Source of the DNA: Promineifilum sp.
GTDB lineage: Bacteria > Chloroflexota > Anaerolineae > Promineifilales > Promineifilaceae
Direction of reading: 5' to 3'
Length of the DNA stretch: 34,330 nucleotides
NCBI GenBank assembly: GCA_020634335.1
Contig: JACKBY010000029.1
Span: 1-34,330, forward strand
The notes below the pieces were generated by a model. That model was not told where the DNA came from, searched no databases, and worked only from the letters and a program-made list of their open reading frames with translations. Below are positions 16,293 through 23,300 of the stretch, in pieces; position 1 is the stretch's first letter; every line of letters starts with the position of its first letter. The position numbers and the translations under genes were made by a program.

Positions 16293-16898
16293 ATGACGAC
16301 GATGCCCACGGATCTGATGATGGGGCTGCGAGATATCTTCGCGACTTATTTCGATGTCGAGGGCCTGACCGACTTTGCGCTGGCCCTGGACGTCGATTAC
16401 GAGAACCTGTCCGGTTCAACCAAGAGTGCCAAGGCGCGCGAGTTGGCATTGCACCTGTGGCGGCACAGCAAGCTGGCAAAACTGGCCGAAGTGGGCCCAA
16501 AGCAGCGACCCGACATCGACTGGTGTCTGCTGGCTCCCTACGCGCCCGACCTCTTGAAACCGGTAATTGACCCCCCGTCGCCGCCTGAGCCTATAATCGA
16601 TTTCACCGATATTCAAAGGCTGCTGCCCATCCTGTCCAGCTATCCATTGTTCCAGACGCCCGACGGCCGCAATACCTTGCTGGCGATTTCCGGGATCGCT
16701 CCCTTCGTGAATCTGGATCTGAACGGCAGCGCCCAACTCGTGGCTTCCAGTCTATTGGTGAAGCTCAACGAGTATGGCGAGATTGGGCCGGGCGACACGG
16801 CTATCGGCCGCTTGCTGGCCTACGTGGCCGCCGACGCCGCCTTGCCCCCATCCCACAAAGATTTAATCGCGGCGATAGCCACGAAATACGGTCTGTAG
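16293..16898 (+). CDS. Two-domain effector-associated (death-like) adaptor protein
   Basis: 201 residues, no enzyme motif. Residues 8-72 form a helical domain with the pattern of bacterial death-like/effector-associated domains: GLRDIFATYFDVEGLTDFAL, LDVDYENLSG, then K..KARELALHLWRHSKL. These domains are known from prokaryotic conflict systems, where they recruit effectors through homotypic contacts. A proline-rich linker (PPSPPEP, 94-100) leads to a second helical domain (105-201) with GRNTLLAISGI, LDLNGSAQLVASSLLVKL and NEYGEI. That second domain resembles residues 10-110 of the protease encoded 48 bases downstream. ATG 16293 has AAGGAG at 9-base spacing and a promoter at 16221. I infer an adaptor that brings the protease to a sensor elsewhere. 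The exact EAD subtype was not assigned. Confidence 0.72.
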   Translation: MTTMPTDLMMGLRDIFATYFDVEGLTDFALALDVDYENLSGSTKSAKARELALHLWRHSKLAKLAEVGPKQRPDIDWCLLAPYAPDLLKPVIDPPSPPEPIIDFTDIQRLLPILSSYPLFQTPDGRNTLLAISGIAPFVNLDLNGSAQLVASSLLVKLNEYGEIGPGDTAIGRLLAYVAADAALPPSHKDLIAAIATKYGL

Positions 16899-16946
16899 GT
16901 CGAATAGAGAGTCCACACTGCGCACGCCATTCATCAAGGAGCAATC

Positions 16947-18188
16947 ATGGCCGAACAATTCCTGAGTACCAATGACCGGATCAAGCTGGCTAAAACGCTG
17001 GAAGGCGTTTACGAGATGCAACTCGGCCCCGCGGCCCGCTTTGGGCTGCTGGATAAGGCGGGCCTGCGCCGCTTCGCCCCGGGCACCGATCTGGCCGCCG
17101 CGCCGAACGTGCTGGCCGGGGTGCTTATCAGTAAGCTGGAACCCTACGGTATGTTGCCCAACCAGCCGAACTACCACGCCCTGGGAGCGCTGGTCAACTA
17201 CGCGCTGATCCAGCCTGATACGCCGCAAGACGATGCGCGGTTCCTGGCCGAGATGCTGGTCAAGTACCAGCTCATCGCCGACTCCGATTATTTGGATGGC
17301 CTGCGCCAGCAGTATGGGCTGGATGTGCCGCCGGCGCGGCCGGTCGATCCGGCGCTGCTGCCGCCCACGGAACCGCCGTCCCCTGCGCCCGAACCCGACT
17401 TCGATCCGGTTGCCGGCGATCAGGAAGAGCTGGAACGCATCGTCAATTCGGAGGACAATTTCCTCGACATCGACATGCTGGCCGGGGCGATCTATAGTGC
17501 TCAGGCGGTGGGCCGCATCGAGTTGCCGCGCGGCCGCGCCTTGGGCACAGGCTTTCTCGTGGGGCCGGACCTGATCCTGACCAACTACCACGTTTTCAAA
17601 TCGAAAGACATGCTCCAGTCGGCCGTGATTCGCTTCGACTATCACGCCAACGCCGACGGGGTGGTGACGCAGGGGCGCGTCTACGAATTCGTGCCCGACT
17701 TCTACGTCGGCAGTCCGGATACGGAACTGGATTTCGCTCTGGTCAAGGTTAAAGGCGACCCGTTGGCCGAGCGCAGAATGGGGCCGGAAGATGAGGGGCT
17801 GGACTATCTGGAGTTATTGCGGCGCGGGCGCCATCGAGGTTACCTGCTCCTGTCGCCGGCGCTGATCGTCGAGCACGAGCGCGTCAATATCGTTCAGCAT
17901 CCTAACGGCAACCCACAGAAAGTCGTGCTGACGCAGAACTACGTCCTGAGCAACATGAGCGCCGACCGCGTCCACTATCTGGCCGATACGTTGCCGGGGT
18001 CCTCGGGATCGCCGGTGCTCAATAATCACTGGGAGGTGATCGCCCTGCACCACAGTGGCGGCGCGCACCCACCCCTAAAGGCGAGCAACGACCTGCAAAA
18101 GTTGTTGAAAGGTGTCTATAAATTCAACGAGGGTATTCCAATGCGGGCGATCCTGCCCCAGGTCGAACGGTATTTGCCGCGTAAGTGA
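16947..18188 (+). CDS. EAD-fused trypsin-like serine protease
   Basis: 413 residues. Residues 5-120 are an alpha-helical effector-associated-like domain. Residues 127-155 are a Pro-rich linker (VDPALLPPTEPPSPAPEP). Residues about 180-410 are a chymotrypsin-fold protease: TGFLVGPDLILTNYHVF gives His215, DTELDFALVKV gives Asp262 and LPGSSGSPVLNN gives Ser353, a complete triad, followed by WEVIALHHSGG. There is no signal peptide, so it acts in the cytoplasm, unlike DegP-type proteases, and it has no PDZ domain. RBS AAGGAG precedes ATG 16947. In EAD systems such proteases are thought to be switched on by recruitment and to cleave host or partner proteins. A perfect terminator hairpin follows the stop, then a membrane protein gene. 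Substrate unknown. Confidence 0.85.
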   Translation: MAEQFLSTNDRIKLAKTLEGVYEMQLGPAARFGLLDKAGLRRFAPGTDLAAAPNVLAGVLISKLEPYGMLPNQPNYHALGALVNYALIQPDTPQDDARFLAEMLVKYQLIADSDYLDGLRQQYGLDVPPARPVDPALLPPTEPPSPAPEPDFDPVAGDQEELERIVNSEDNFLDIDMLAGAIYSAQAVGRIELPRGRALGTGFLVGPDLILTNYHVFKSKDMLQSAVIRFDYHANADGVVTQGRVYEFVPDFYVGSPDTELDFALVKVKGDPLAERRMGPEDEGLDYLELLRRGRHRGYLLLSPALIVEHERVNIVQHPNGNPQKVVLTQNYVLSNMSADRVHYLADTLPGSSGSPVLNNHWEVIALHHSGGAHPPLKASNDLQKLLKGVYKFNEGIPMRAILPQVERYLPRK

Positions 18189-18203
18189 CCCTATCAACGA
18201 ATC

Positions 18204-18242
18204 AAAAACCGGCCGGAGATGAGATATCTCCGGCCGGTTTTT
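18204..18242. terminator. Perfect 17-bp intrinsic terminator, bidirectional
   Basis: The arms 18204-18220 and 18226-18242 pair over 17 bp (AAAAACCGGCCGGAGAT with its complement) around the loop GAGAT. The 3' arm ends in TTTTT, and the 5' arm starts with AAAAA, so it can work on both strands. It separates the protease gene from the membrane protein gene. Confidence 0.9.
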
Positions 18243-18279
18243 GACAATTATTCAAGCCAACAGGAACAGGAGAAGTACC

Positions 18280-18735
18280 ATGGGACGACGAATTATCTCA
18301 CCCGAAGCGTTGGAGACTATGAAGGGTCAGGACACGCTGGAGGGAGCGGCCATCGGCGTGCAACGCATTGACGGATTTTGGGATCGGGTCATCAAGAATA
18401 TCCCCGGCGATGTCGTGGCCGGGTGGACGGCCATTCTGGGCCTGTTCGGCGTCTCGCCGGGAGCGGTCAGCAGCGACGGCCGCACGACCAACATCCTGTG
18501 GATCATGTGGGCGGCATTGGCGATTGTGACGTTTTTCTGGACCTTTCGCCAGACGAAAGCGCCGGGCCTGCAACCGGCCTGGACGCAGATCTTTATCTCC
18601 ACCTTCGCCTTCGTCGTGTGGGCGCTGGCCTTGGGCGTGCCTTTTAATACACTGAGTTTCTATGACTCGCGGGTGGCCGCCGCGCTGCTGATCGTCTTTA
18701 CGCTGGCCGTGGGGGCGGTGCAGCCGAAAGAGTAG
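18280..18735 (+). CDS. Four-helix membrane protein downstream of the EAD protease
   Basis: 151 residues from ATG 18280, which has AGGAGA at good spacing. A soluble N-terminus of about 40 residues (ISPEALETMKGQDTLEG) is followed by four hydrophobic segments near 44-62, 71-89, 103-121 and 131-147. Notable motifs are NIPGDVVAGWTAI at the entry of helix 1, NILWIMWAALAIVTFFW and FAFVVWALALGVPF. No enzymatic residues are evident. I do not recognise a named family. Its position after the EAD adaptor and protease suggests a membrane partner or a protease-activated membrane effector; this is inference. The terminator upstream means it may be expressed at a lower level or from its own weak promoter. 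The stop TAG lies in a hairpin repeat. Confidence 0.65.
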   Translation: MGRRIISPEALETMKGQDTLEGAAIGVQRIDGFWDRVIKNIPGDVVAGWTAILGLFGVSPGAVSSDGRTTNILWIMWAALAIVTFFWTFRQTKAPGLQPAWTQIFISTFAFVVWALALGVPFNTLSFYDSRVAAALLIVFTLAVGAVQPKE

Positions 18736-18758
18736 GGCGGGTTTCAAACCCGCCCTAC
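18732..18758. repeat. GTAGGGCGGG hairpin repeat overlapping a stop codon
   Basis: GTAGGGCGGGTTT (18732-18744) and its exact complement (18746-18758) make a 13-bp palindrome around one base. It contains the stop TAG of the membrane protein gene and ends two bases before the stop of the convergent PLP-enzyme gene, so it probably serves as a shared transcript end. Confidence 0.75.
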
Positions 18759-18759
18759 G

Positions 18760-20016
18760 TCAGATTGAACGCATCACTCGCCGCAAGTCTTCCAGATCGG
18801 GCGCAACGCGATAGGCCTGCGTGCCGCTGAGTTCGACGCCCTTCATTGCCCCGGCCACGTCCTTTAGCCCGCTGCCGGTGTTGAGGACGACGATGCGCTC
18901 GTCGGCCGAGACCAGCCCCTGCTCCACGGCCTTGACCAGCCCGGCGTAGGCCGCCGCGCCGGCCGGCTCGGCAAACACGCCGGAACCGCGGGCAAGGGCC
19001 GGGATGGCGGCCAGAATTTCCTCGTCGGTGACGGTGATGTAAGCCCCATCCGTCTCTGTCACGGCAGCCATCGCCTTCAGACGGTCGCGCGGCAGCCCCG
19101 CGCTGATGCTGTCGGCCACGGTGTGATCGTCGATGGGCGCTTTGGTCAATACGTCCTCGCCGTTCTCCCACGCCTCGGCCAGATAGTTGCTGCCCGCCGC
19201 CTGCACGCCCATCAGCTTGGGCATGTGGTCGATCCAGCCCAGGGCCAGCAAGTCTTTCAATCCCTTGTGCAATCCGCCGATGATGCAGCCGTCTCCGACG
19301 CTGACGAAGATGCGGTCGGGCGCTTGCCAACTCATCTGCTCGCAGATTTCCAGCGTGGCCGTCTTCTTGCCCTCGCTCATATAAGGGTTGAAACCGGTGT
19401 TGCGGTTGTACCAGCCATAGGCGTCGGCTGCCTGCAAGCACAACTCGAAGGCGTCGTCGTACTTGCCCCGCACCAGCATGACTGTCGATCCATAGGCCAG
19501 CAACTGGGCAACCTTGGCCTGGGGTGCCTTTTCGGGCACGAAGATAACGTTGGCCTGGCCCACGCTGGCGCAGATGCCGCTGAGCGCAGCGGCGGCATTG
19601 CCCGTGCTGGCCGTGGTGATGATCTGGGCCCCGCGCTCCTGGGCCTTAACGACGGCGATGACGCTGGCGCGATCCTTGAAGGAGGCGGTCGGGTTGCGGC
19701 CGTCGTCCTTCACCCACAGGTGGCGCAACCCCAAATCGGCTGCCAGCCTGGGTGTGGAATAAAGCGGCGTCCAGCCGATCTGCAGCGGCGGCACGGTCGC
19801 ATCCGGCTCAACGGGCAAGAGCGGTTTGTAGCGCCAGACGGAGTAGTCGCGATTGTCGCGCAGGCTCTCGCGGCTGATGTGGCGCTTGATGAGGTCATAG
19901 TCATAGACGACATCGACGATCCCGTCCGTCCCGAATTCCGGGTCAACGTAATCAATCTCATCGGGCCGAAAGGTTCGGCCGCTGATGAGGCTTCTTAAGT
20001 GTAGTACGTGGTTCAT
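18760..20016 (-). CDS. Threonine-synthase-like PLP-dependent enzyme
   Basis: 418 residues, fold type II PLP enzyme. GWTPLYSTPRLAADLG is the entry motif, KDDGRNPTASFKDRAS contains the PLP lysine (Lys114), TTASTGNAAAALSG binds the phosphate or substrate, and VSVGDGCIIGG is the PLP-phosphate loop. VFAEPAGAAAYAGL and LNTGSGLKD complete the threonine-synthase pattern. As a housekeeping enzyme it would convert O-phosphohomoserine to threonine. However, it is last in a run with carbamate kinase and two carbamoyltransferase-like genes, where enterobacteria carry ygeX, another fold-II PLP lyase. A catabolic ammonia-lyase or lyase role is therefore a real alternative. ATG 20016 has no good Shine-Dalgarno; repeat DNA lies directly upstream. 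Confidence 0.82.
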   Translation of the reverse strand: MNHVLHLRSLISGRTFRPDEIDYVDPEFGTDGIVDVVYDYDLIKRHISRESLRDNRDYSVWRYKPLLPVEPDATVPPLQIGWTPLYSTPRLAADLGLRHLWVKDDGRNPTASFKDRASVIAVVKAQERGAQIITTASTGNAAAALSGICASVGQANVIFVPEKAPQAKVAQLLAYGSTVMLVRGKYDDAFELCLQAADAYGWYNRNTGFNPYMSEGKKTATLEICEQMSWQAPDRIFVSVGDGCIIGGLHKGLKDLLALGWIDHMPKLMGVQAAGSNYLAEAWENGEDVLTKAPIDDHTVADSISAGLPRDRLKAMAAVTETDGAYITVTDEEILAAIPALARGSGVFAEPAGAAAYAGLVKAVEQGLVSADERIVVLNTGSGLKDVAGAMKGVELSGTQAYRVAPDLEDLRRVMRSI

Positions 20017-20085
20017 AAGACAGTGGTCGATGGTCAGTGGTCAGTGAACAAAACGCTTCACTGACCACTATCCTGCTTTTCACTG
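20017..20085. repeat. GTCAGTGG phrase repeat with hairpin
   Basis: Several GTCAGTGG units fill the gap between the carbamate kinase and PLP-enzyme genes. AGTGGTCAGTGAA (20036-20048) and its exact complement (20057-20069) form a 13-bp stem with an 8-base loop. The stop codon of the kinase gene lies at the start of the repeat. Confidence 0.7.
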
Positions 20086-21027
20086 AACGAAATGCGTTCC
20101 CGTCTTCCCGGCAAGGGCCTGCGGGATGCTGGCCGGGTCGGTGACGATAGCGTGATGACCGCCGGCTTCCAGAAAATTGATCACCGCCTGAATCTTGGGG
20201 GCCATGCTGCCCTTGGCGAAATGGACGCCTTCGGCCAGATAGGCCTTGGCTTCGGCCAGCGTCACCGTGTCGAGCCACTTCTGGTCGGGCTTGCCGAAGT
20301 TGAGGGCCACCTTCTCGACCGCCGTGCTGATGATGAACGTGTCCGCGCCGAGATTGGTGGCCAGCAGGGACGAGGCGAAATCCTTGTCGATGACCGCCGC
20401 CGTCCCGCGCAGGTGGCCGTGTTCATCGGCCACGACCGGAATGCCCCCGCCGCCGACGGCAACAACGATCATCCCGGCATCGATCAGCGCCTTGATCGCC
20501 GGTTCTTCGACAATACGCACTGGCAGGGGGGAAGCCACCACACGCCGCCAGCCCCGGCCGGCATCTTCGTTGCAGTCCCAGCCGTCAACCTCGATACGCC
20601 GCTGCGCGTCCTCTTCTCCCATGAACGAGCCGATGGGCTTGCTGGGATTCTTGAAGGCTGGATCGTTAGCGCTGACTTCGACCTGGGTAACGACTGTGGC
20701 GACAGGCCGGTTGATACCCATGTCGAGAAAGTGATTTTGCAGGCTTTGTTGCAGCGCGTAGCCAATGGCTCCCTGCGAGTCCGCGCCGCACACATCGAGT
20801 GGTACTTCGTGCAGTTCGTGGGCCGCCAGTTCGGAGCGGCGCAGGATGAAGCCGACCTGCGGCCCGTTGCCGTGGGCGATGGCGACGTTCCAGCCGTCCT
20901 TGATCATCTTGGCGATGTGGCCCGCGGTTTCATAGGCCGCATCGTACTGGTCTTCGACCGATTGGTGGGCTTTGTCTTTAATCAATGAATTGCCGCCGAT
21001 GGCGATGACGGCCAGTTTTTCGGTCAT
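20080..21027 (-). CDS. arcC: Carbamate kinase
   Basis: 315 residues, the usual size. VIAIGGNSLI is the N-terminal nucleotide/phosphate loop, IAHGNGPQVGFILRRSE the carbamate/phosphate-binding block, VVAVGGGGIPVV the second glycine loop, and IDKDFASSLLATNLGAD the conserved kinase core. LAEGVHFAKGSMAPKIQAVINFLE matches the C-terminal family motif. In catabolic clusters it makes ATP and carbamate (then CO2 and NH3) from carbamoyl phosphate and ADP. It sits directly downstream of the YgeW-like carbamoyltransferase, on the same strand, 108 bases apart, which supports that direction here. A GGAGGC-type ribosome binding site precedes ATG 21027. Confidence 0.93.
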   Translation of the reverse strand: MTEKLAVIAIGGNSLIKDKAHQSVEDQYDAAYETAGHIAKMIKDGWNVAIAHGNGPQVGFILRRSELAAHELHEVPLDVCGADSQGAIGYALQQSLQNHFLDMGINRPVATVVTQVEVSANDPAFKNPSKPIGSFMGEEDAQRRIEVDGWDCNEDAGRGWRRVVASPLPVRIVEEPAIKALIDAGMIVVAVGGGGIPVVADEHGHLRGTAAVIDKDFASSLLATNLGADTFIISTAVEKVALNFGKPDQKWLDTVTLAEAKAYLAEGVHFAKGSMAPKIQAVINFLEAGGHHAIVTDPASIPQALAGKTGTHFVQ

Positions 21028-21061
21028 GGGTTTTTGCCTCCGTTTGATAGTGGAAGTGGGA

Positions 21062-21124
21062 GGCCACAGACCACAGACCCACAGCTCGCTGCTATGGCGA
21101 GCTGTGGGTCGCGGTCTCGTGGCC
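21062..21124. repeat. Long inverted repeat between ygeW-like and carbamate kinase genes
   Basis: Arms 21062-21089 and 21097-21124 pair around a 7-base loop. The inner 14 bp (GACCCACAGCTCGC) are perfect and the outer part has a few mismatches. The outer arms carry CCACAGACC phrases. It could be an RNA-stabilising or processing element between two co-transcribed genes. Confidence 0.7.
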
Positions 21125-21135
21125 CGTGGTTGAAC

Positions 21136-22128
21136 TTAGGAACGCATCGTCAGGGCCATAACGGCCTTCTGGGCGTGCAAGCGGTTCTCGGCCTGGTCGA
21201 AGACGACCGAGTTGGGGCCGTCCATCACTTCGCTGGTGACCTCGATGTCGCGGTCGGCCGGCAGCGGGTGCATGTAGACGGCGTCGTCCTTGGCCAGCGA
21301 CATCAGCCTGGCGTCGGTGATCCAGTGTTTATACTGGTCCTGGATGCGCTTGCCTTCGGTCTGGTCGTCGGTGACTAGCAGCGGCCCCCAGGACTTGGCA
21401 TAGACTACGTCGGCATCCTTGACGGCCGCGCTCATACCGTCGGCGTCGCTGATGACTTCAAATCCAGCCTTGTACTTGCGGGCCTGTTCCTGAGCCTGCT
21501 CCATGATGTCGGGCATCAGCTTGAACTCCGGCGGATGGGCCAGGACGACGTCGACGCCAAAGCGCGGCAGTTGCAGGATGAGCGACTGGGGCACCGAGAT
21601 CGGTTTCAGATAGGACGACGCATAGGCCCAGGAAACGACGACTTTGCGGCGACGCAGGTCGCGGCCCTTCTTCTCCATGATGGTCATCAGGTCGGCCAGG
21701 CACTGGAAGGGATGATAGATCTCGCACTGCATGTTGAGCACGGGCACGCGCGAGGCCTGGGCCACCAGATTGAGGTAGCGGTTGCCCGTGCCCCAGGTGA
21801 CGTGGCGGATGGCGATGCCGTCGAAGTAGCGGCCGAAAATCTCGCCCATCTCCGTCTCGGTGTCGCCGTGGGCGATCTGGGTGGTCTTGCTCTCGATGAA
21901 AGCCCCGTGGCCGCCGAGTTGGGCCATGCCCGCCTCGAAGGATCCGCGGGTGCGTGTGCTGCTGAAGAAGAAGAGCATTGCCAGCACTTTGTCGCGCAGG
22001 TAGGCGTGTGATTCGCCCAGGGCGCGCTTGCGCTTCAGGTCCCAGGCCACATCGAGGACGGTCTCAACTTCTTCTTTTGAGAAATCCAGATCGCCGATCA
22101 GGTCACGATTGCGAAGGTCAGTCTGCAT
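21136..22128 (-). CDS. ygeW: YgeW-like carbamoyltransferase (knotted ATC/OTC family)
   Basis: 330 residues. SSTRTRGSFE is the carbamoyl-phosphate motif, MQCEIYHPFQCLADL the HPxQ motif, and VYMHPLPAD the C-terminal substrate loop. Several stretches match E. coli YgeW as I recall it: TTQIAHGDTE, VSWAYASSYLKPISVPQS, RFGVDVVLAHPPEFKLMPDI and DADVVYAKSWGP. YgeW belongs to the knotted branch and does not use ornithine or aspartate; its physiological acceptor is unsettled. It is encoded next to carbamate kinase, as in the enterobacterial ygeW region, which implies phosphorolysis of a carbamoylated compound to carbamoyl phosphate. TTGGAGA precedes ATG 22128. Confidence 0.85.
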   Translation of the reverse strand: MQTDLRNRDLIGDLDFSKEEVETVLDVAWDLKRKRALGESHAYLRDKVLAMLFFFSSTRTRGSFEAGMAQLGGHGAFIESKTTQIAHGDTETEMGEIFGRYFDGIAIRHVTWGTGNRYLNLVAQASRVPVLNMQCEIYHPFQCLADLMTIMEKKGRDLRRRKVVVSWAYASSYLKPISVPQSLILQLPRFGVDVVLAHPPEFKLMPDIMEQAQEQARKYKAGFEVISDADGMSAAVKDADVVYAKSWGPLLVTDDQTEGKRIQDQYKHWITDARLMSLAKDDAVYMHPLPADRDIEVTSEVMDGPNSVVFDQAENRLHAQKAVMALTMRS

Positions 22129-22146
22129 GATATTTTCTCCAAGGAA

Positions 22147-22289
22147 GAGAATCCACAGATTTCACAGATCTCAAAGAGGGATCATCCGCAGATTAAGCAC
22201 CTTTGGCAGATTTCCAGGACACTTTTTTTATCTGCCGAATCTGCCCAATCTGTGGAGATACCTTCTTAATCTGGGTAATCTGTGGCTAA
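22147..22289. repeat. CACAGATT / AATCTGTGG phrase array
   Basis: CCACAGATTTCACAGAT and CCGCAGATT on the left face AATCTGCCCAATCTGTGG and GGGTAATCTGTGG on the right, so the gap between the two carbamoyltransferase-like genes can fold into a long imperfect hairpin. The right end lies 6 bases from the stop codon of the PyrB-like gene. Confidence 0.65.
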
Positions 22290-22294
22290 AATTC

Positions 22295-23248
22295 TTACTC
22301 CATTTTGCCCAGGACGAGGGCCAGCAGCGCCATGCGCATGACGACGCCGTTGAAGGCTTCCTGCCAGTAGCGCGACCAGCGAGTGATGTCGACGTCGGCC
22401 GGGATTTCGTCCATGCGCGGCAGCGAGTGCAGCAGGATGGCGTCGGACTTGGCCTTGGTCGAGAGCAATTCGCGGGTAATCTTGTAGTTCGCGGGCGTGC
22501 CGCCGACGTCGCCGCTGCGCTCGTCGCGGCTCTTGGTGTAGTCGGGCTGCACAACCGGCTCGACGAGGATGACGTCGGCGTCGGCGATGGCCTGCTCGAC
22601 GTGCTCCACCTCGCGGAAATTCAGGTTGTAGTTTTGCAGATCGGCCTTCATCTCGTCTGTCAGGGACATGTCGGGTGGGGAAACAAAGGTGATCGGGCAA
22701 TCGAACTGGCTCAGACCATAGGCCAGCGAGTGCATCGTGCGCATGCGCATGTCGCCCACGGCCAGCCACTTGAGGCCGTCGATGCGTCCCTTCTCGCGCA
22801 GCACGGTGTAGAAGTCGGTCAGGATTTGGGTGGGATGCTCGCCCCAGCCGTCGCCGCCGTTGATGATCGGCACGCTGGCCCACTTGGCGGCTTCGTGCGG
22901 CGCGCCCTGCTGGAAGTGGCGCATGACGATGACATCCCCGTAGAACTCCAGCATCTTGACCGTGTCCTTGATCGACTCCTGATAGAAGTCGCCGGCGCGG
23001 GTCATCTTGGCGTCGGAAAAGCCGGTCACTTTGCCGCCCAGACGCAGCATGGCCGATTCGTGGGCCAGGCGGGTGCGAGTAGAGGGCTGGTAAAAGGCCG
23101 TTACCAGAATTTTGTTTTTCAGAATGTCCGACATCTGACGTTCACGGGCAATCGGCTCCAGTCGTTCCGCGATCTCGAAAACGCGGAAAAATTCCTGGCG
23201 CTCGAAGTCTTTGAGGGACAGAATGTCACGTCCGGCAAAACTACGCAT
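22295..23248 (-). CDS. Aspartate carbamoyltransferase-like protein
   Basis: 317 residues. FYQPSTRTRLAHESAMLRLGG holds the carbamoyl-phosphate motif, IKDTVKMLEFYGDVIVMRH the following helix, GGDGWGEHPTQILTDFYT the HPTQ motif, VGDMRMRTMHSL the domain hinge, and LHSLPRMDEIPADVD the aspartate-loop block (HPLPRxDEI in PyrB, here HSLPRMDEI). It therefore resembles the PyrB catalytic chain, but no pyrI or pyrC is nearby and it sits in a catabolic-looking carbamoyl-phosphate cluster directly after a GntR regulator. It may be the housekeeping enzyme or an acceptor-shifted paralogue. AAGGAG precedes ATG 23248 at good spacing. Confidence 0.85.
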   Translation of the reverse strand: MRSFAGRDILSLKDFERQEFFRVFEIAERLEPIARERQMSDILKNKILVTAFYQPSTRTRLAHESAMLRLGGKVTGFSDAKMTRAGDFYQESIKDTVKMLEFYGDVIVMRHFQQGAPHEAAKWASVPIINGGDGWGEHPTQILTDFYTVLREKGRIDGLKWLAVGDMRMRTMHSLAYGLSQFDCPITFVSPPDMSLTDEMKADLQNYNLNFREVEHVEQAIADADVILVEPVVQPDYTKSRDERSGDVGGTPANYKITRELLSTKAKSDAILLHSLPRMDEIPADVDITRWSRYWQEAFNGVVMRMALLALVLGKME

Positions 23249-23300
23249 GGTGATTCTCCTTAAACAGAAAGTTGTTTGTAAAAAGCGTACTGATTGATTC

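Noticed and set aside
19123..20988. Plus-strand open frames opposite the PLP enzyme and carbamate kinase
   Set aside because: They are antisense shadows of well-supported genes.
22028..23263. Plus-strand open frame of 411 codons opposite the PyrB-like gene
   Set aside because: The minus strand has a complete carbamoyltransferase with all motifs and a ribosome binding site; the plus frame has no recognisable domain.
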